Source: JAGLQQ01 sp043806135
GTDB lineage: Bacteria; Omnitrophota; Gorgyraeia; B26-G9
DNA: 50,249 nt
NCBI GenBank assembly: GCA_043806135.1
Contig: JAZDHG010000083.1
Location: forward strand, 1-50,249
Direction: 5' to 3'
Part shown: in pieces, positions 41,068 through 49,142 of the stretch
Position numbering within the stretch: the stretch's first letter is position 1
How the letters are laid out: the number at the start of each line of letters is the position of its first letter
Program-made: the position numbers and the translations under genes
Notes under the pieces: model-generated
Told to the model about the DNA's origin: nothing
The model's database searches: none
The model's input: only the letters and a program-made list of their open reading frames with translations

Positions 41068-41772
41068 ATGAAAAAAATGATCAGTATGCTGATTTTAGTA
41101 TTAGGGCTGTTTTGTGTGCAGGCTTTTGCTGAGGAAGTGATCATCAGTCCTGTAAATCATGCCAGTTTTGTAATGCAGCTCGGGAGTTTTACTTTTTTTG
41201 TTGATCCGGTCGGAAATGCACAATTGTACAGCGCTTACTCTGTCCCGGATTTTATTTTGATCACCGATATCCATCAGGATCATTTGAGTAAACAGATTGT
41301 AGATGCGCTCAAGAGACCAGAGACGGTTGTTATCGGTCCCCAAGCGGTCATTGATATCCTTGGCTACGGAGAAGTGCTTAATAACGATCAAAATAAAACC
41401 TTTGGAATGATCACTATTTTTGCTATACCTATGTATAACATAACAAAAGAGAGACTGCAGTTTCATCCAAAGGGAAGAGGCAACGGATACCTCATAAAAA
41501 CAGATGCCAACAGGGTATATATATCCGGGGATACGGAAGATATTCCAGAGATGAAAAGTCTCAAAAATATCGATTATGCTTTTATTTGCATGAACCTGCC
41601 ATATACCATGAGTGCAGCACAGGCTGCTTCGGCGGTGCTTGAGTTTCAGCCTCGGATCGTTTATCCTTATCATTATCGCGGTAAGGATATGATTAGTGAT
41701 CTGGATGAATTTAAGGCACTGCTCAAAAAAGCCGAGAATATTGAGGTGAGGTTACTTAACTGGTATAAATAG
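41068..41772 (+). CDS. exported metallo-beta-lactamase-fold hydrolase (UlaG-like)
   Basis: A 234-residue protein with a clear signal peptide (MISMLILVLGLFCVQAFAEE). The MBL core begins NHASFVMQLGSFTFFVDPVG, typical of the UlaG/RomA group. The metal motif is TDIHQDHLS (HxxDH), with further ligands likely in YISGDTEDIPE and YPYHYRG. AGGCAGGTG precedes the ATG at 41068. The family includes phospholipases, lactonases and phosphodiesterases; a periplasmic location is predicted here, but the substrate is unknown. It is the last gene before the dispersed repeat copy C and the one-carbon operon. Confidence 0.82.
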   Translation: MKKMISMLILVLGLFCVQAFAEEVIISPVNHASFVMQLGSFTFFVDPVGNAQLYSAYSVPDFILITDIHQDHLSKQIVDALKRPETVVIGPQAVIDILGYGEVLNNDQNKTFGMITIFAIPMYNITKERLQFHPKGRGNGYLIKTDANRVYISGDTEDIPEMKSLKNIDYAFICMNLPYTMSAAQAASAVLEFQPRIVYPYHYRGKDMISDLDEFKALLKKAENIEVRLLNWYK

Positions 41773-41776
41773 GGAA

Positions 41777-41881
41777 CTGTTGCCAAACACAGCCTTACAC
41801 AGGATAACGCAGATTAAAGACAAGAGATCATCACAGATTATCGACGAGCAGTTTGCGATTATTGACTATCCTCAGTAAAAC
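41777..41881 (-). repeat. dispersed TIR repeat, truncated inverted copy C
   Basis: Read on the minus strand, it contains TTTTACTGA, CTCGTCGATAATCTG, TCTTTAAT, GCGTTATCCTGTG and GGCTGTGTTTGGCAACAG in the order of copy B (10122-10257). The end corresponding to GCACAGATAATCACAG is missing. The truncated end holds the -35 box of the next promoter. Confidence 0.65.
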
Positions 41882-41890
41882 GGGTAAAAT
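41862..41890 (+). promoter_or_regulatory. sigma70-type promoter of the one-carbon operon
   Basis: TTGACT (41862-41867), 17-bp spacer and TAAAAT (41885-41890), 26 bp before the cyclodeaminase ATG. The -35 box and most of the spacer lie in repeat copy C. Confidence 0.6.
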
Positions 41891-41915
41891 GAAGATTCAA
41901 TAAGAAGGGGAACCT

Positions 41916-42527
41916 ATGTATATAAGAAAAGGCCTGAAAAAATATATAGATGATCTGGCTTCCCGGAACAGCGTTCCCGGCGGAGGCAGCGCAGCGGCTT
42001 TAGCCGGTGCCATTGGGATAGCTTTAAGCAGCATGGTAGCAAATTTTACAATCACTAGTATTAAATATAAAAGTAAACATCTGCGCATGAAACAGCTTTT
42101 AAAGAAAAATGAATCACTGCGTAAGAAAATTCAGCTTTTAATAGATAAAGACGTGGTTGTTTTTCTAAAACTACAAGATGTTATGAGAATCCCTAAGGCG
42201 AACAGCCAAAGACTGGCGCTTATACAAAAGGGACTTAAAGAGGCGGCAAATATTCCGTATGAAATATGTTGTCTTTGCCGCCAGGCGATGGGGCTTGCGG
42301 CTGAGATCACAAGCATCGGCAATATCAATCTCATATCTGATGGCGGCGGCGCAGTCTATATTATTGAGGCTGCTTTTAGATCTGCGGAACTTAATGTTAA
42401 AATTAACCTGAAATATATTCAGGACAAAGGCTTTGTAAATAAAAAGAAAAAAGAGCTGAAAATAATGGCTGCTTTTATGACAAAAACAAAAGAGTGTGTT
42501 ATTGATAAAACAGAGAGCTGGTTATAA
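41916..42527 (+). CDS. fchA: formiminotetrahydrofolate cyclodeaminase / methenyl-H4F cyclohydrolase family
   Basis: A 203-residue all-helical FTCD_C-family protein. The conserved folate-binding glycine loop SRNSVPGGGSAAALAGAIG is at about residues 14-32, and GLAAEITSIGNINLISDGGG later in the protein fits the second conserved block. In acetogens FchA opens or closes the methenyl-tetrahydrofolate ring. With folD directly downstream (1 bp gap) that role is more likely here than histidine breakdown. AGGGGA precedes the ATG at 41916. FolD enzymes often carry cyclohydrolase themselves, so the operon may hold two cyclohydrolase activities. Confidence 0.88.
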   Translation: MYIRKGLKKYIDDLASRNSVPGGGSAAALAGAIGIALSSMVANFTITSIKYKSKHLRMKQLLKKNESLRKKIQLLIDKDVVVFLKLQDVMRIPKANSQRLALIQKGLKEAANIPYEICCLCRQAMGLAAEITSIGNINLISDGGGAVYIIEAAFRSAELNVKINLKYIQDKGFVNKKKKELKIMAAFMTKTKECVIDKTESWL

Positions 42528-42528
42528 A

Positions 42529-43401
42529 ATGGACAGAGAAAAATTATTAGAAGGTAAAACTGTAGCCGCAAGGATTAACCAGATTGTAAAAAATGAAGTG
42601 CTTGAGCTTAATAAAATATATTCTTTTGAGCCGGTACTTTCTGCTATACAAGTAGGTGATGATAAAGAATCGTCTCTATATCTTGATTTTCAGCAAAAGG
42701 TAGCCAAAAAGCTGGCGATCGGTTATAAAGTAAGAAAATTATCGGCGGATACGAATAGGAACGACCTTATAGGGGTTATTGAAGAACTTAACTGTGATGA
42801 CAGTGTAAACGGAATTATTCTGCAGCTGCCTCTGCCGGGACATCTCAAGGTCAATGATATCCGAAGCTGCATAGACCCTATTAAGGATGTTGAGGGAGTG
42901 CATCCTGAAAACCTGGGCAAAATAATATTGAATGAAAAGGGCTTGGCTCCGTGTACCGCATGTGCAGTAATGGAATTGCTTAACACTCTTAATATCGATT
43001 TATACGGAAAAGAAGTGGTAATTGTCGGACATAGCGATATAGTGGGAAAGCCGTTGGCGGCAATGATGCTGAATGCTTTTTGCACAACTACTATCTGCCA
43101 TATTGCCACGTCTCGGCGAGGGTTGCTCGCAGAACATGTAAAGAGGGCAGAGATACTGGTAGTGGCAGTAGGAAAACCGGGAGTTATTAAAGGTGAATGG
43201 ATCAAAAAAGATGCAATAGTTATTGATGTTGGCATCAACTATGTTGATGAGAAAATTGTGGGAGATGTTGAGTTTGAGAAAGCTTATGAGCGTGCTGCAT
43301 ATATAACACCTGTTCCAGGCGGAGTAGGGCCGATAACCGTGGCCTTGTTGATGAGAAATCTCCTTAAAGCAGCAAAGCAGCAAAAACAAGAGGATAAATA
43401 A
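42529..43401 (+). CDS. folD: methylenetetrahydrofolate dehydrogenase / cyclohydrolase
   Basis: A 290-residue FolD, interconverting methylene-, methenyl- and formyl-tetrahydrofolate. Conserved blocks: SSLYLDFQQKVAKKLAIGYK (catalytic Tyr and Lys region), GIILQLPLPGHL, KDVEGVHPENLGK, VVIVGHSDIVGKPLA (NAD(P) loop) and TPVPGGVGPITVALLMRN. The usual PCTP at the end of the substrate loop is PCTA here (APCTACAVMELL), a variant that may affect the cyclohydrolase step, which the separate FchA could provide. ATG 42529 follows the fchA stop directly. It shares the TAATG overlap with the next gene. Confidence 0.94.
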   Translation: MDREKLLEGKTVAARINQIVKNEVLELNKIYSFEPVLSAIQVGDDKESSLYLDFQQKVAKKLAIGYKVRKLSADTNRNDLIGVIEELNCDDSVNGIILQLPLPGHLKVNDIRSCIDPIKDVEGVHPENLGKIILNEKGLAPCTACAVMELLNTLNIDLYGKEVVIVGHSDIVGKPLAAMMLNAFCTTTICHIATSRRGLLAEHVKRAEILVVAVGKPGVIKGEWIKKDAIVIDVGINYVDEKIVGDVEFEKAYERAAYITPVPGGVGPITVALLMRNLLKAAKQQKQEDK

Positions 43402-44441
43402 TGAAGCATATTGTTATTATAGGTAATTCAGCGGCGGGGATGGCTGCCTCAGAGGCGATTAGAAAGAATGACAAAAGTGTTAAGATAAGCATGGTGAGTG
43501 AAGAATTTTATCCAGCGTACAAGCGTTTTAAAATAGCTGAAATATTCATGAATAATGTGAATCCTGAAAAGCTGTTTTTGAAGCCGCAAGAGTTTTACAA
43601 AAAGGAGAATATAGATATTTTACCTGGGAAAAAAGTGGACAGGGTAATTCCAAAGAAGAATTCGATAATTTTGTTTGATAAGACTAAAATTGTTTATGAT
43701 GCCCTGATTGTGGCCAGCGGCCGCAGTGCAAATATTTCCAAGGATGTAAAAGGCGCGAATAAACATGGAGTGCTCGGGTTTCGTAATATCAGTAATGTGC
43801 AGGATATACTGGAACTTATTCCGATAAGTAATACGGTTTGTATCTGGGGAGCTGGCATTGCCGGAATTAATGCTGCCTATGGAATGAGTAAAAAACATCT
43901 GGAAATAAAAGTTATTACCTCCAAAGAGCATATTTTAGAGGGGCTGGTCAATGAAGAAAAGGCAATATCTCTGGAAAATTCACTTCGGGAGAAAGGGATT
44001 GAAATAATATTTAATAAAAACGTTGTGGAAATTTTCGGCAACGGAGACGTTAAAGCTATAAAACTTGATTCCGGCAAGGTTATCGGATGCGGAATACTTA
44101 TTCTGGATAAAAACCTAACTCCCAACACTAAATTTTTAGAAGATACTGAGGTGAACATAAACTTGGGTGTCCAGGTCGATGAATTTCTGCGCAGCAGTGT
44201 TGAAAATATTTTTGCCGCAGGCGATGTCTTAAGCAGTAAAGATCATCAGGAAGAATATCTTGATCTGCTCAACTCCTGGGACAGAGCTGTGGATCAGGGC
44301 AGAACAGCAGGTGAAAATGCTCTTAAATTTGTGCAAGCAAGAATGGATCAAATGATCTCTTATACAGATACCGTTCAAAACGGACAGTTGAGTATATTAG
44401 GTCTTGAGCTTGAACCAGGTTCTGCTGCAAGACTTGCATGA
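43401..44441 (+). CDS. FAD-dependent pyridine-nucleotide-disulfide-type oxidoreductase
   Basis: A 346-residue two-dinucleotide-binding flavoprotein. The N-terminal FAD loop is IVIIGNSAAGMAA (residues 4-16), the NAD(P)H loop WGAGIAGINAAYGM (about 150-163), and the C-terminal FAD motif SVENIFAAGDVLS (about 268-280). No redox-active CxxxxC is present, so it is of the NADH oxidase/ferredoxin reductase-like group, not a disulfide reductase. Its place between folD and the MetH activation protein suggests electron supply to folate reduction (MetF) or to corrinoid reactivation. Both are inferences. Start overlaps the folD stop by 1 bp. Confidence 0.85.
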   Translation: MKHIVIIGNSAAGMAASEAIRKNDKSVKISMVSEEFYPAYKRFKIAEIFMNNVNPEKLFLKPQEFYKKENIDILPGKKVDRVIPKKNSIILFDKTKIVYDALIVASGRSANISKDVKGANKHGVLGFRNISNVQDILELIPISNTVCIWGAGIAGINAAYGMSKKHLEIKVITSKEHILEGLVNEEKAISLENSLREKGIEIIFNKNVVEIFGNGDVKAIKLDSGKVIGCGILILDKNLTPNTKFLEDTEVNINLGVQVDEFLRSSVENIFAAGDVLSSKDHQEEYLDLLNSWDRAVDQGRTAGENALKFVQARMDQMISYTDTVQNGQLSILGLELEPGSAARLA

Positions 44442-44529
44442 AAATCTGCCGATTTATCAGATTATAACTAGAAAGACAGCGGATGTTTTCCTTACATATC
44501 AATGTAATGAGCAATTAGATGGAGATAAA

Positions 44530-45174
44530 ATGACGGCTACTTTTTTGAATTATATCAATGTGACTCCTCCTATAGAAAAAATATATAGCCGGCTTGGATA
44601 TGCAAAAGGTAAAACAAATCTTGATTCTCAAAGTAAAAAAAAAATTGATATGTATATTGAACAGGCCCTGGAAAAGATTTCCTTGAAAGCCAGTATTGTG
44701 CGTGTACCTTTGCTGAATACGGATAATAACACGGTAAATCTTGTCGCCGGCATCAGTTTCCAAAGCAAAGACCTCTCAGTTTTATTCTCCGGTGCTCAGG
44801 AATTATTATTCATGGGTGTTACAGCCGGAAGAGATATTGTAGAAACTATTGCGGCATATTCCAAAGGTAAAGATGTGACGGCGTCGGTTGTATATGATGC
44901 TGTTGGCAGTGAAATGACTGATGCTGCTCTTGATTGGGTAACCAGATTTTTCAGTAATTCTTTAAGGCGTGAAAATAAGGGGCTTACAAAAAGGCGCTAT
45001 TCAGCAGGTTATGGAGACTTTGGATTGAAAAATCAAAAGACGATCTATGAGGTTCTTGAACTTGAAAAACTGGGGGTATCTATAACAGAGAAATTCATAT
45101 TGATCCCGGAAAAGACAGTTACGGCTCTTGCCGGGATAGAAGCTATAGATGAAAAGGAACAAGAGAGTGAGTAA
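44530..45174 (+). CDS. stand-alone methionine synthase activation-domain protein
   Basis: A 214-residue protein equivalent to the C-terminal reactivation domain of cobalamin-dependent methionine synthase, which binds S-adenosylmethionine and re-methylates inactive cob(II)alamin. The signature RRYSAGYGDFGLKNQKTIYE is present, followed by PEKTVTALAGI, a variant of the family's late P-x-x-S-V-S-G/A motif. The N-terminal part carries a helical region (TDAALDWVTRFFSNSLRREN). GGAGATAAA precedes ATG 44530; a frame open from 44404 would overlap the previous gene and adds no recognisable domain. The next gene is a MetH without this domain, so the enzyme is split, as in Thermotoga. Confidence 0.85.
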   Translation: MTATFLNYINVTPPIEKIYSRLGYAKGKTNLDSQSKKKIDMYIEQALEKISLKASIVRVPLLNTDNNTVNLVAGISFQSKDLSVLFSGAQELLFMGVTAGRDIVETIAAYSKGKDVTASVVYDAVGSEMTDAALDWVTRFFSNSLRRENKGLTKRRYSAGYGDFGLKNQKTIYEVLELEKLGVSITEKFILIPEKTVTALAGIEAIDEKEQESE

Positions 45175-47581
45175 ATTGACGAAAATAGATAGGCTTTTGA
45201 AAAAAAGAGTACTTATCCTTGACGGGGCAATGGGAACGCAATTGCATAAATACGGCATGCAAACAGGCGTATGTCCTGAGATCTGGGCATTAAAAAATCC
45301 GGATGTGATTAAACAAATCCATAGAGATTATTGCCTGGGGGGGGCAGATATAGTTTATACTTGTACCTTCGGAGCAAACAGGATAAAACTTCGTGAATAC
45401 GGAAAACATAATGTAATTGAGGTAAACAAAAAACTGGCAGAACTGGCTAAAGCTGCTGCTGGTGCTAAATTAGTTGCCGGGGACATAGGCCCTACAGGAA
45501 AATTTGTCGCTCCTTTTGGCCCGCTTGCTTTTGAGGAGGCAGTAGCTGTTTTTAAAGAGCAGGTCAGAGGTTTGCTGCTGGGGGGAGTAGATTTATTTGC
45601 TATTGAGACTATGATGGATATTCAGGAGGCACGGGCTGCGCTTATTGCGATCAGGGAGTTGACAGATAAATTTGTGCTGGTCAGCCTTACCTATGAAAAA
45701 AATGCAAGGACTTTGAACGGCACTGACCCTATAACCGCATTGATAACCTTGCAGAGTTTGGGTGCCGGTGCATTTGGCTGTAATTGTTCCAGTGGTCCCC
45801 TCCAGATGATTCACCTTATCAAGATGATGAAGCCTTATGCAAAGATCCCTTTAATTGCAAAACCGAATGCCGGTATGCCCAAATTTTCCAAGGGGATTAC
45901 TACATTTGATATGTCTGCAGAGGAATTTGGCTCATTTGCTTTGGAATTTGTGCGTGCGGGAGTAAACTTACTGGGCGGATGCTGCGGAACAACGCCTGAA
46001 CATATCAGACATTTGAAAAAACATATTGCAAACTCATCAGGAATCTTACCGCAGCGTTCTCACTTGAGCGCGCTTAGTTCTGCCAGAGAGCATGTGATCC
46101 TGGAAGGGAAAAGAGATATTGTGAAGGTGGGAGAGTGTATTAATCCCACGGGGAAAAAGCCTTTGCAGGAAGAATTAAAAAAAGGGAAAATGTCTTTGGT
46201 TCGCTCGCTGGCTGTACAGCAGCAAGCATCGGGAGCCGGGATTTTGGATGTAAATGCGGGAGTTCCCGGTATTGACGAAAAAGTTGTCTTAGAGAAAATG
46301 ATAAATGTCCTGTCTCTGAACACAAAACTGCCGCTTATCATTGATTCGGCAGATATAGATGCCGTGGAGAGAGCGCTGCGTCTTTATCCAGGCCGGGCGC
46401 TGATTAATTCCATATCAGCAGAGAAACATAAATTAAAGAAATTGCTTCCTATTGCGGCTAAATACGGAGCAATGTTCATTGTCCTGCCTTTAAATGACCG
46501 TGAAGTTCCTAGAACTTTTTCCAGGCGCAAGAAAATCGTGATGCAGATATATGAGAAGGCAAAACGTTTTGGGTTTACAAAAAGGGATCTGGTTATTGAC
46601 GGACTGATAATGACGGTATCTTCATACCCGCAAGCGGGATTGCAAACACTTAAAATGATTCGCTGGGCAGCGAATACTTTTAAATCTAATACAATCTGCG
46701 GGCTTTCCAATATTTCTTTTGGCATGCCTCAAAGAGCATTGATCAATGCCACTTATTTATCGTTGTTAAAAAAAGCCGGACTTTCCATGGTCATTAGTAA
46801 TCCGATGCAACAGCCGGCTAAATTCAATAAATATGCAGAAAAAGTGCTTACAGGTAAAGATAAAAATGCGCATGACTATATAAATTACTGTTATAAACTC
46901 AAGCATAAGAATAAGAGTGTCGCTTTAAAGAAAGGAAAAAACCTGACTCCAGAAGAGAAGGTTTTTAATGCCCTCATAAAGGGAGACCGGGATGATATAA
47001 AAGAATATGTGCTTGAGGCTCTGAATTCAAAAGTAGCTCCGGATTTATTGGTGCATAAAGTTATGATACCGGCAATTAATAAAGTAGGTGCTATGTTTGA
47101 GGCAAAAGAATATTTCCTGCCGCAGCTTATTGCCAGTGCTGAGGCAATGAAGGCTGCATTTGTTTGTGTTGAGCCATATCTGAAGAAAAATAAAGTTAGA
47201 TTGCCAGTGAAAAATGTTGTGATCCTGGCGACTGTAAAGGATGATATACACGATATCGGGAAAAATATAGTGTCTCTTTTGCTTGCAAATCATGGCTTTG
47301 AGGTTATTGATCTGGGCAAGGACGTAGGCACAAAGAGAATAATCAGTGAAATACGCAGACAAAAAGCACCGATTGTAGGCTTATCTGCTTTAATGACAAC
47401 AACCATGGTGAACATGAAAGAAGTGATTGATGCGGCAAAAGCAGAAAAGCTAAAATGCACTTTTATTGTCGGAGGGGCGGTTATTACCGGAGCATTCGCG
47501 CATTCTATAGGGGCTGAGTACGCTAGTGATGGTATTGGGGCGGTAAATCTGGCAAAAAGGCTAAGCCTGAAGGAGCGATAG
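45167..47581 (+). CDS. metH: cobalamin-dependent methionine synthase / methyltransferase, lacking the activation domain
   Basis: An 804-residue corrinoid methyltransferase. Domain 1 (about 10-290) is homocysteine methyltransferase: LDGAMGTQLHKYG, GCNCSSGP and the zinc motif LGGCCGTTPEH. Domain 2 (about 310-575) is the pterin barrel that binds methyl-tetrahydrofolate: GECINPTGKKPL, ILDVNAGVPG, LIIDSADIDAVERAL. The cobalamin cap (about 595-670) and Rossmann domain (about 680-800) follow, with the lower-ligand His near residue 695 in DDIHDIGKN and a GGAVITG loop. The activation domain is encoded by the preceding gene. GTG 45167 with AAGGA 8 bp upstream is preferred to ATG 45149. It uses methyl-tetrahydrofolate made by MetF. 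Confidence 0.93.
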   Translation: MSKLTKIDRLLKKRVLILDGAMGTQLHKYGMQTGVCPEIWALKNPDVIKQIHRDYCLGGADIVYTCTFGANRIKLREYGKHNVIEVNKKLAELAKAAAGAKLVAGDIGPTGKFVAPFGPLAFEEAVAVFKEQVRGLLLGGVDLFAIETMMDIQEARAALIAIRELTDKFVLVSLTYEKNARTLNGTDPITALITLQSLGAGAFGCNCSSGPLQMIHLIKMMKPYAKIPLIAKPNAGMPKFSKGITTFDMSAEEFGSFALEFVRAGVNLLGGCCGTTPEHIRHLKKHIANSSGILPQRSHLSALSSAREHVILEGKRDIVKVGECINPTGKKPLQEELKKGKMSLVRSLAVQQQASGAGILDVNAGVPGIDEKVVLEKMINVLSLNTKLPLIIDSADIDAVERALRLYPGRALINSISAEKHKLKKLLPIAAKYGAMFIVLPLNDREVPRTFSRRKKIVMQIYEKAKRFGFTKRDLVIDGLIMTVSSYPQAGLQTLKMIRWAANTFKSNTICGLSNISFGMPQRALINATYLSLLKKAGLSMVISNPMQQPAKFNKYAEKVLTGKDKNAHDYINYCYKLKHKNKSVALKKGKNLTPEEKVFNALIKGDRDDIKEYVLEALNSKVAPDLLVHKVMIPAINKVGAMFEAKEYFLPQLIASAEAMKAAFVCVEPYLKKNKVRLPVKNVVILATVKDDIHDIGKNIVSLLLANHGFEVIDLGKDVGTKRIISEIRRQKAPIVGLSALMTTTMVNMKEVIDAAKAEKLKCTFIVGGAVITGAFAHSIGAEYASDGIGAVNLAKRLSLKER

Positions 47582-47583
47582 AA

Positions 47584-47880
47584 ATGGAAGATCTTGTTAC
47601 CGGGACCGTTTTGGTTCAAAATACTATTATCAATACTCTAGTTGTGGAATTAAATAATGCCAGTCTTATCTTAGCTGTTGCCCCTAAAGGCTTTTTGATG
47701 TGCGGCTATCTTGATATAACTACGGCCGAAAAACTTAAAGATGCTGCGTGTGTGATTACAGGGGTTAAGACAGTTGAAGAACTTTTAAGCAAACCGGTCG
47801 TCAAACTGACACCTGCAGCGCAAACACTTGGAATAACACTTGGGATGAGCGGGCGCAAGGCGCTTGAAAAAATGATCTAG
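47584..47880 (+). CDS. DUF1805 family protein
   Basis: A 98-residue protein with the features of DUF1805, a small alpha/beta domain of unknown function: LNNASLILAVAPKGFLMCGY, LDITTAEKLKDAACVITGVK and TVEELLSKPV. AAGGAG lies 9 bp before the ATG, and the gap to metH is 2 bp, so it ends the one-carbon operon. Its co-occurrence with MetH-type or C1 genes could hint at a role in that pathway, but no reaction is known. Confidence 0.82.
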   Translation: MEDLVTGTVLVQNTIINTLVVELNNASLILAVAPKGFLMCGYLDITTAEKLKDAACVITGVKTVEELLSKPVVKLTPAAQTLGITLGMSGRKALEKMI

Positions 47881-47925
47881 TGTTGCTTGGTCAGGATTGG
47901 TGTGAGAGTGCATGGTTGAGGTAGG

Positions 47926-47993
47926 GGGCTGTGCCGCCCCGGGAAAAGCGTCCCCCAGCCCATATTTCTTTTGTGCGGACAAAAGAAATATGG
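47926..47993. repeat. hairpin array after the one-carbon operon
   Basis: GGGCTG...CAGCCC encloses a GC-rich stretch (about 47926-47960). It is followed by a nearly perfect hairpin, CCATATTTCTTTTGT/ACAAAAGAAATATGG with a GCGG loop (47960-47993). The region 47881-48323 contains no gene. Confidence 0.6.
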
Positions 47994-48011
47994 AAAAGAA
48001 AAACCGCCCCA

Positions 48012-48161
48012 TGAAATGTACACTTATTTTCTAATGGTTTAGGCTCTCTGACAATCCGCCTAGGCGGATTGCCTCCGAAAATCCATCCATGGATTACGGA
48101 GCTCCGACATCATGTCTTCGTCTGTTCGCCTAAACCAAAGAAAATACAGCGCGACATTTCA
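48012..48161. mobile_element. 150-bp MITE-like element with 34-bp imperfect TIRs
   Basis: The left end TGAAATGT...TATTTTCT...GGTTTAGGC (48012-48043) matches the inverse complement of the right end GCCTAAACC...AGAAAATA...ACATTTCA (48128-48161). Inside lie the perfect palindrome CAATCCGCCTAGGCGGATTG (48052-48071) and an ATCCAT/ATGGAT stem (48081-48095). No coding capacity. A clear target-site duplication was not found by eye. Confidence 0.6.
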
Positions 48162-48323
48162 AAAGGGGAATAAAAAGCAGAAAATACTAAGAACTATATT
48201 TAATGCCAGGCATATATCGTGATATTATGGATGTATTACGACCTGCTCAGAGGAAGGAATAGATCCGGAATTATCGGGCAGGTGACAAAAACACGGGAAA
48301 AACGTGTAGTTGTATATTAATTG

Positions 48324-48953
48324 TTAGAAGAAGATAAAAATGAATATTTGGTTAATTATTAGTATTATTATAAATATTGTGCTTGGAATATGCTTATTTT
48401 TTAAAAGCGCACTCAACGACTTATTGGTTGAACTAGTTAAAAGTATTAAAGAAAAAGCTTTAAAGTTAAAAGAACATGACATTGAATTGTTTAATTTATT
48501 TTTAAAGGTTTTGCCATCTGACGGAAGTATTAAATTTATCGATGAATGGAATATGGCTGGATTTTCTTTTAGATGGAGTGAATTTGACCAGTTAAAAGAA
48601 TTTGCTGAAAAGTGGACAACCCCAGAATACGAATTTACTGATAAAAAAATTGAAAAACTACGCTCCGAATTACAGAAAAAATCTAACAAATATCTTTGGT
48701 ATCTTGCTACAAATTCTTGGTGTAACAAAAATAGCGTCGAACTTATTGCAAGTGTGCCTCCAGAATGGGAATTTGAACAACCAGAAAGATTCCAGGAGGT
48801 TGTAAATAAACTTCATGAATCAGCTGAAGAAATTGTTGATATACATCGAAAATTGGTAAGCTTAGGGATAAAAAAAGGATTGAAAAAATCCTTCTAACGA
48901 TTCGCTACAGGCAATCGGAACCGCTGCGCGTTTCCTCTGCCTGAGCTCAAATG
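48324..48953 (+). mobile_element. integron-type gene cassette 1
   Basis: It starts at TTAGAAG after the G of GTTAGAAG (48323-48330) and ends at the G of GTTATAGG (48953). The first eight bases across the junction, GTTAGAAG, are the exact inverse complement of the R''-type box CTTCTAAC at 48891-48898 of the same cassette, as expected if the unit circularises into one complete attC. It contains one gene. Confidence 0.7.
48340..48897 (+). CDS. cassette-borne hypothetical protein with N-terminal anchor
   Basis: A 185-residue protein of unknown function. Residues 2-22 form a membrane anchor or signal (NIWLIISIIINIVLGICLFF), and the rest is a helical, Lys/Glu-rich soluble domain with aromatic patches (FIDEWNMAGFSFRWSEFDQL, KYLWYLATNSWC). 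The start codon lies only 16 bp from the cassette boundary and the TAA stop is part of the attC R'' box, the compact packing typical of integron cassettes. Base composition is more AT-rich than the chromosomal genes to the left, consistent with foreign origin. It has no recognisable ribosome binding site beyond AGAAGA. Confidence 0.7.
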   Translation: MNIWLIISIIINIVLGICLFFKSALNDLLVELVKSIKEKALKLKEHDIELFNLFLKVLPSDGSIKFIDEWNMAGFSFRWSEFDQLKEFAEKWTTPEYEFTDKKIEKLRSELQKKSNKYLWYLATNSWCNKNSVELIASVPPEWEFEQPERFQEVVNKLHESAEEIVDIHRKLVSLGIKKGLKKSF

Positions 48954-48960
48954 TTATAGG
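48891..48960 (+). other. attC-like recombination site 1
   Basis: R''-type CTTCTAAC (48891-48898), an inner imperfect palindrome (ACAGGCAATCGGAA ... TTTCCTCTGCCTG) and R'-type GTTATAGG (48953-48960). Length 70 bp. Cut site predicted between G48953 and T48954. The R'' box is complementary to the start of cassette 1, not to this R', as in true cassette arrays. Confidence 0.7.
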
Positions 48961-48989
48961 AGAAAATATAAAATAATAAGGAGAATAAA

Positions 48990-49142
48990 ATGGATAGAGA
49001 AAAAATTGACAGAATAAAAGGACGTTTTGATAAAATTTATAACGAATATGCCGATAGTGATAAAAAAGAATTTGCTAAATATTGGGAAGAAATGGATAAG
49101 TTAACAGAAGCCTATTTTAAAGAAAAATTTGGAGAACAATAA
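48990..49142 (+). CDS. 50-aa charged helical protein in cassette 2
   Basis: A short gene with an excellent ribosome binding site, AAGGAG 7 bp before the ATG, encoding MDREKIDRIKGRFDKIYNEY and continuing DSDKKEFAKYWEEM to a C-terminal KFGEQ. The product is highly charged and probably one or two amphipathic helices. Its TAA is immediately followed by the ATG of the next gene, so the pair is translationally linked. Size and charge recall antitoxin-like or regulatory small proteins, but there is no motif that proves such a role, and the neighbour does not look like a toxin. Confidence 0.65.
   Translation: MDREKIDRIKGRFDKIYNEYADSDKKEFAKYWEEMDKLTEAYFKEKFGEQ

Noticed and set aside
47785..48012. Leftward open frame over the region after DUF1805
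   Set aside because: It reads through hairpins and the antisense of DUF1805, with no start signal.
48162..48323. A further attC site or an attI site before cassette 1
   Set aside because: There is a CCTGC/GCAGG pair and a CACG/CGTG hairpin, but no R''/L''/L' boxes that fit with GTTAGAAG; left open.
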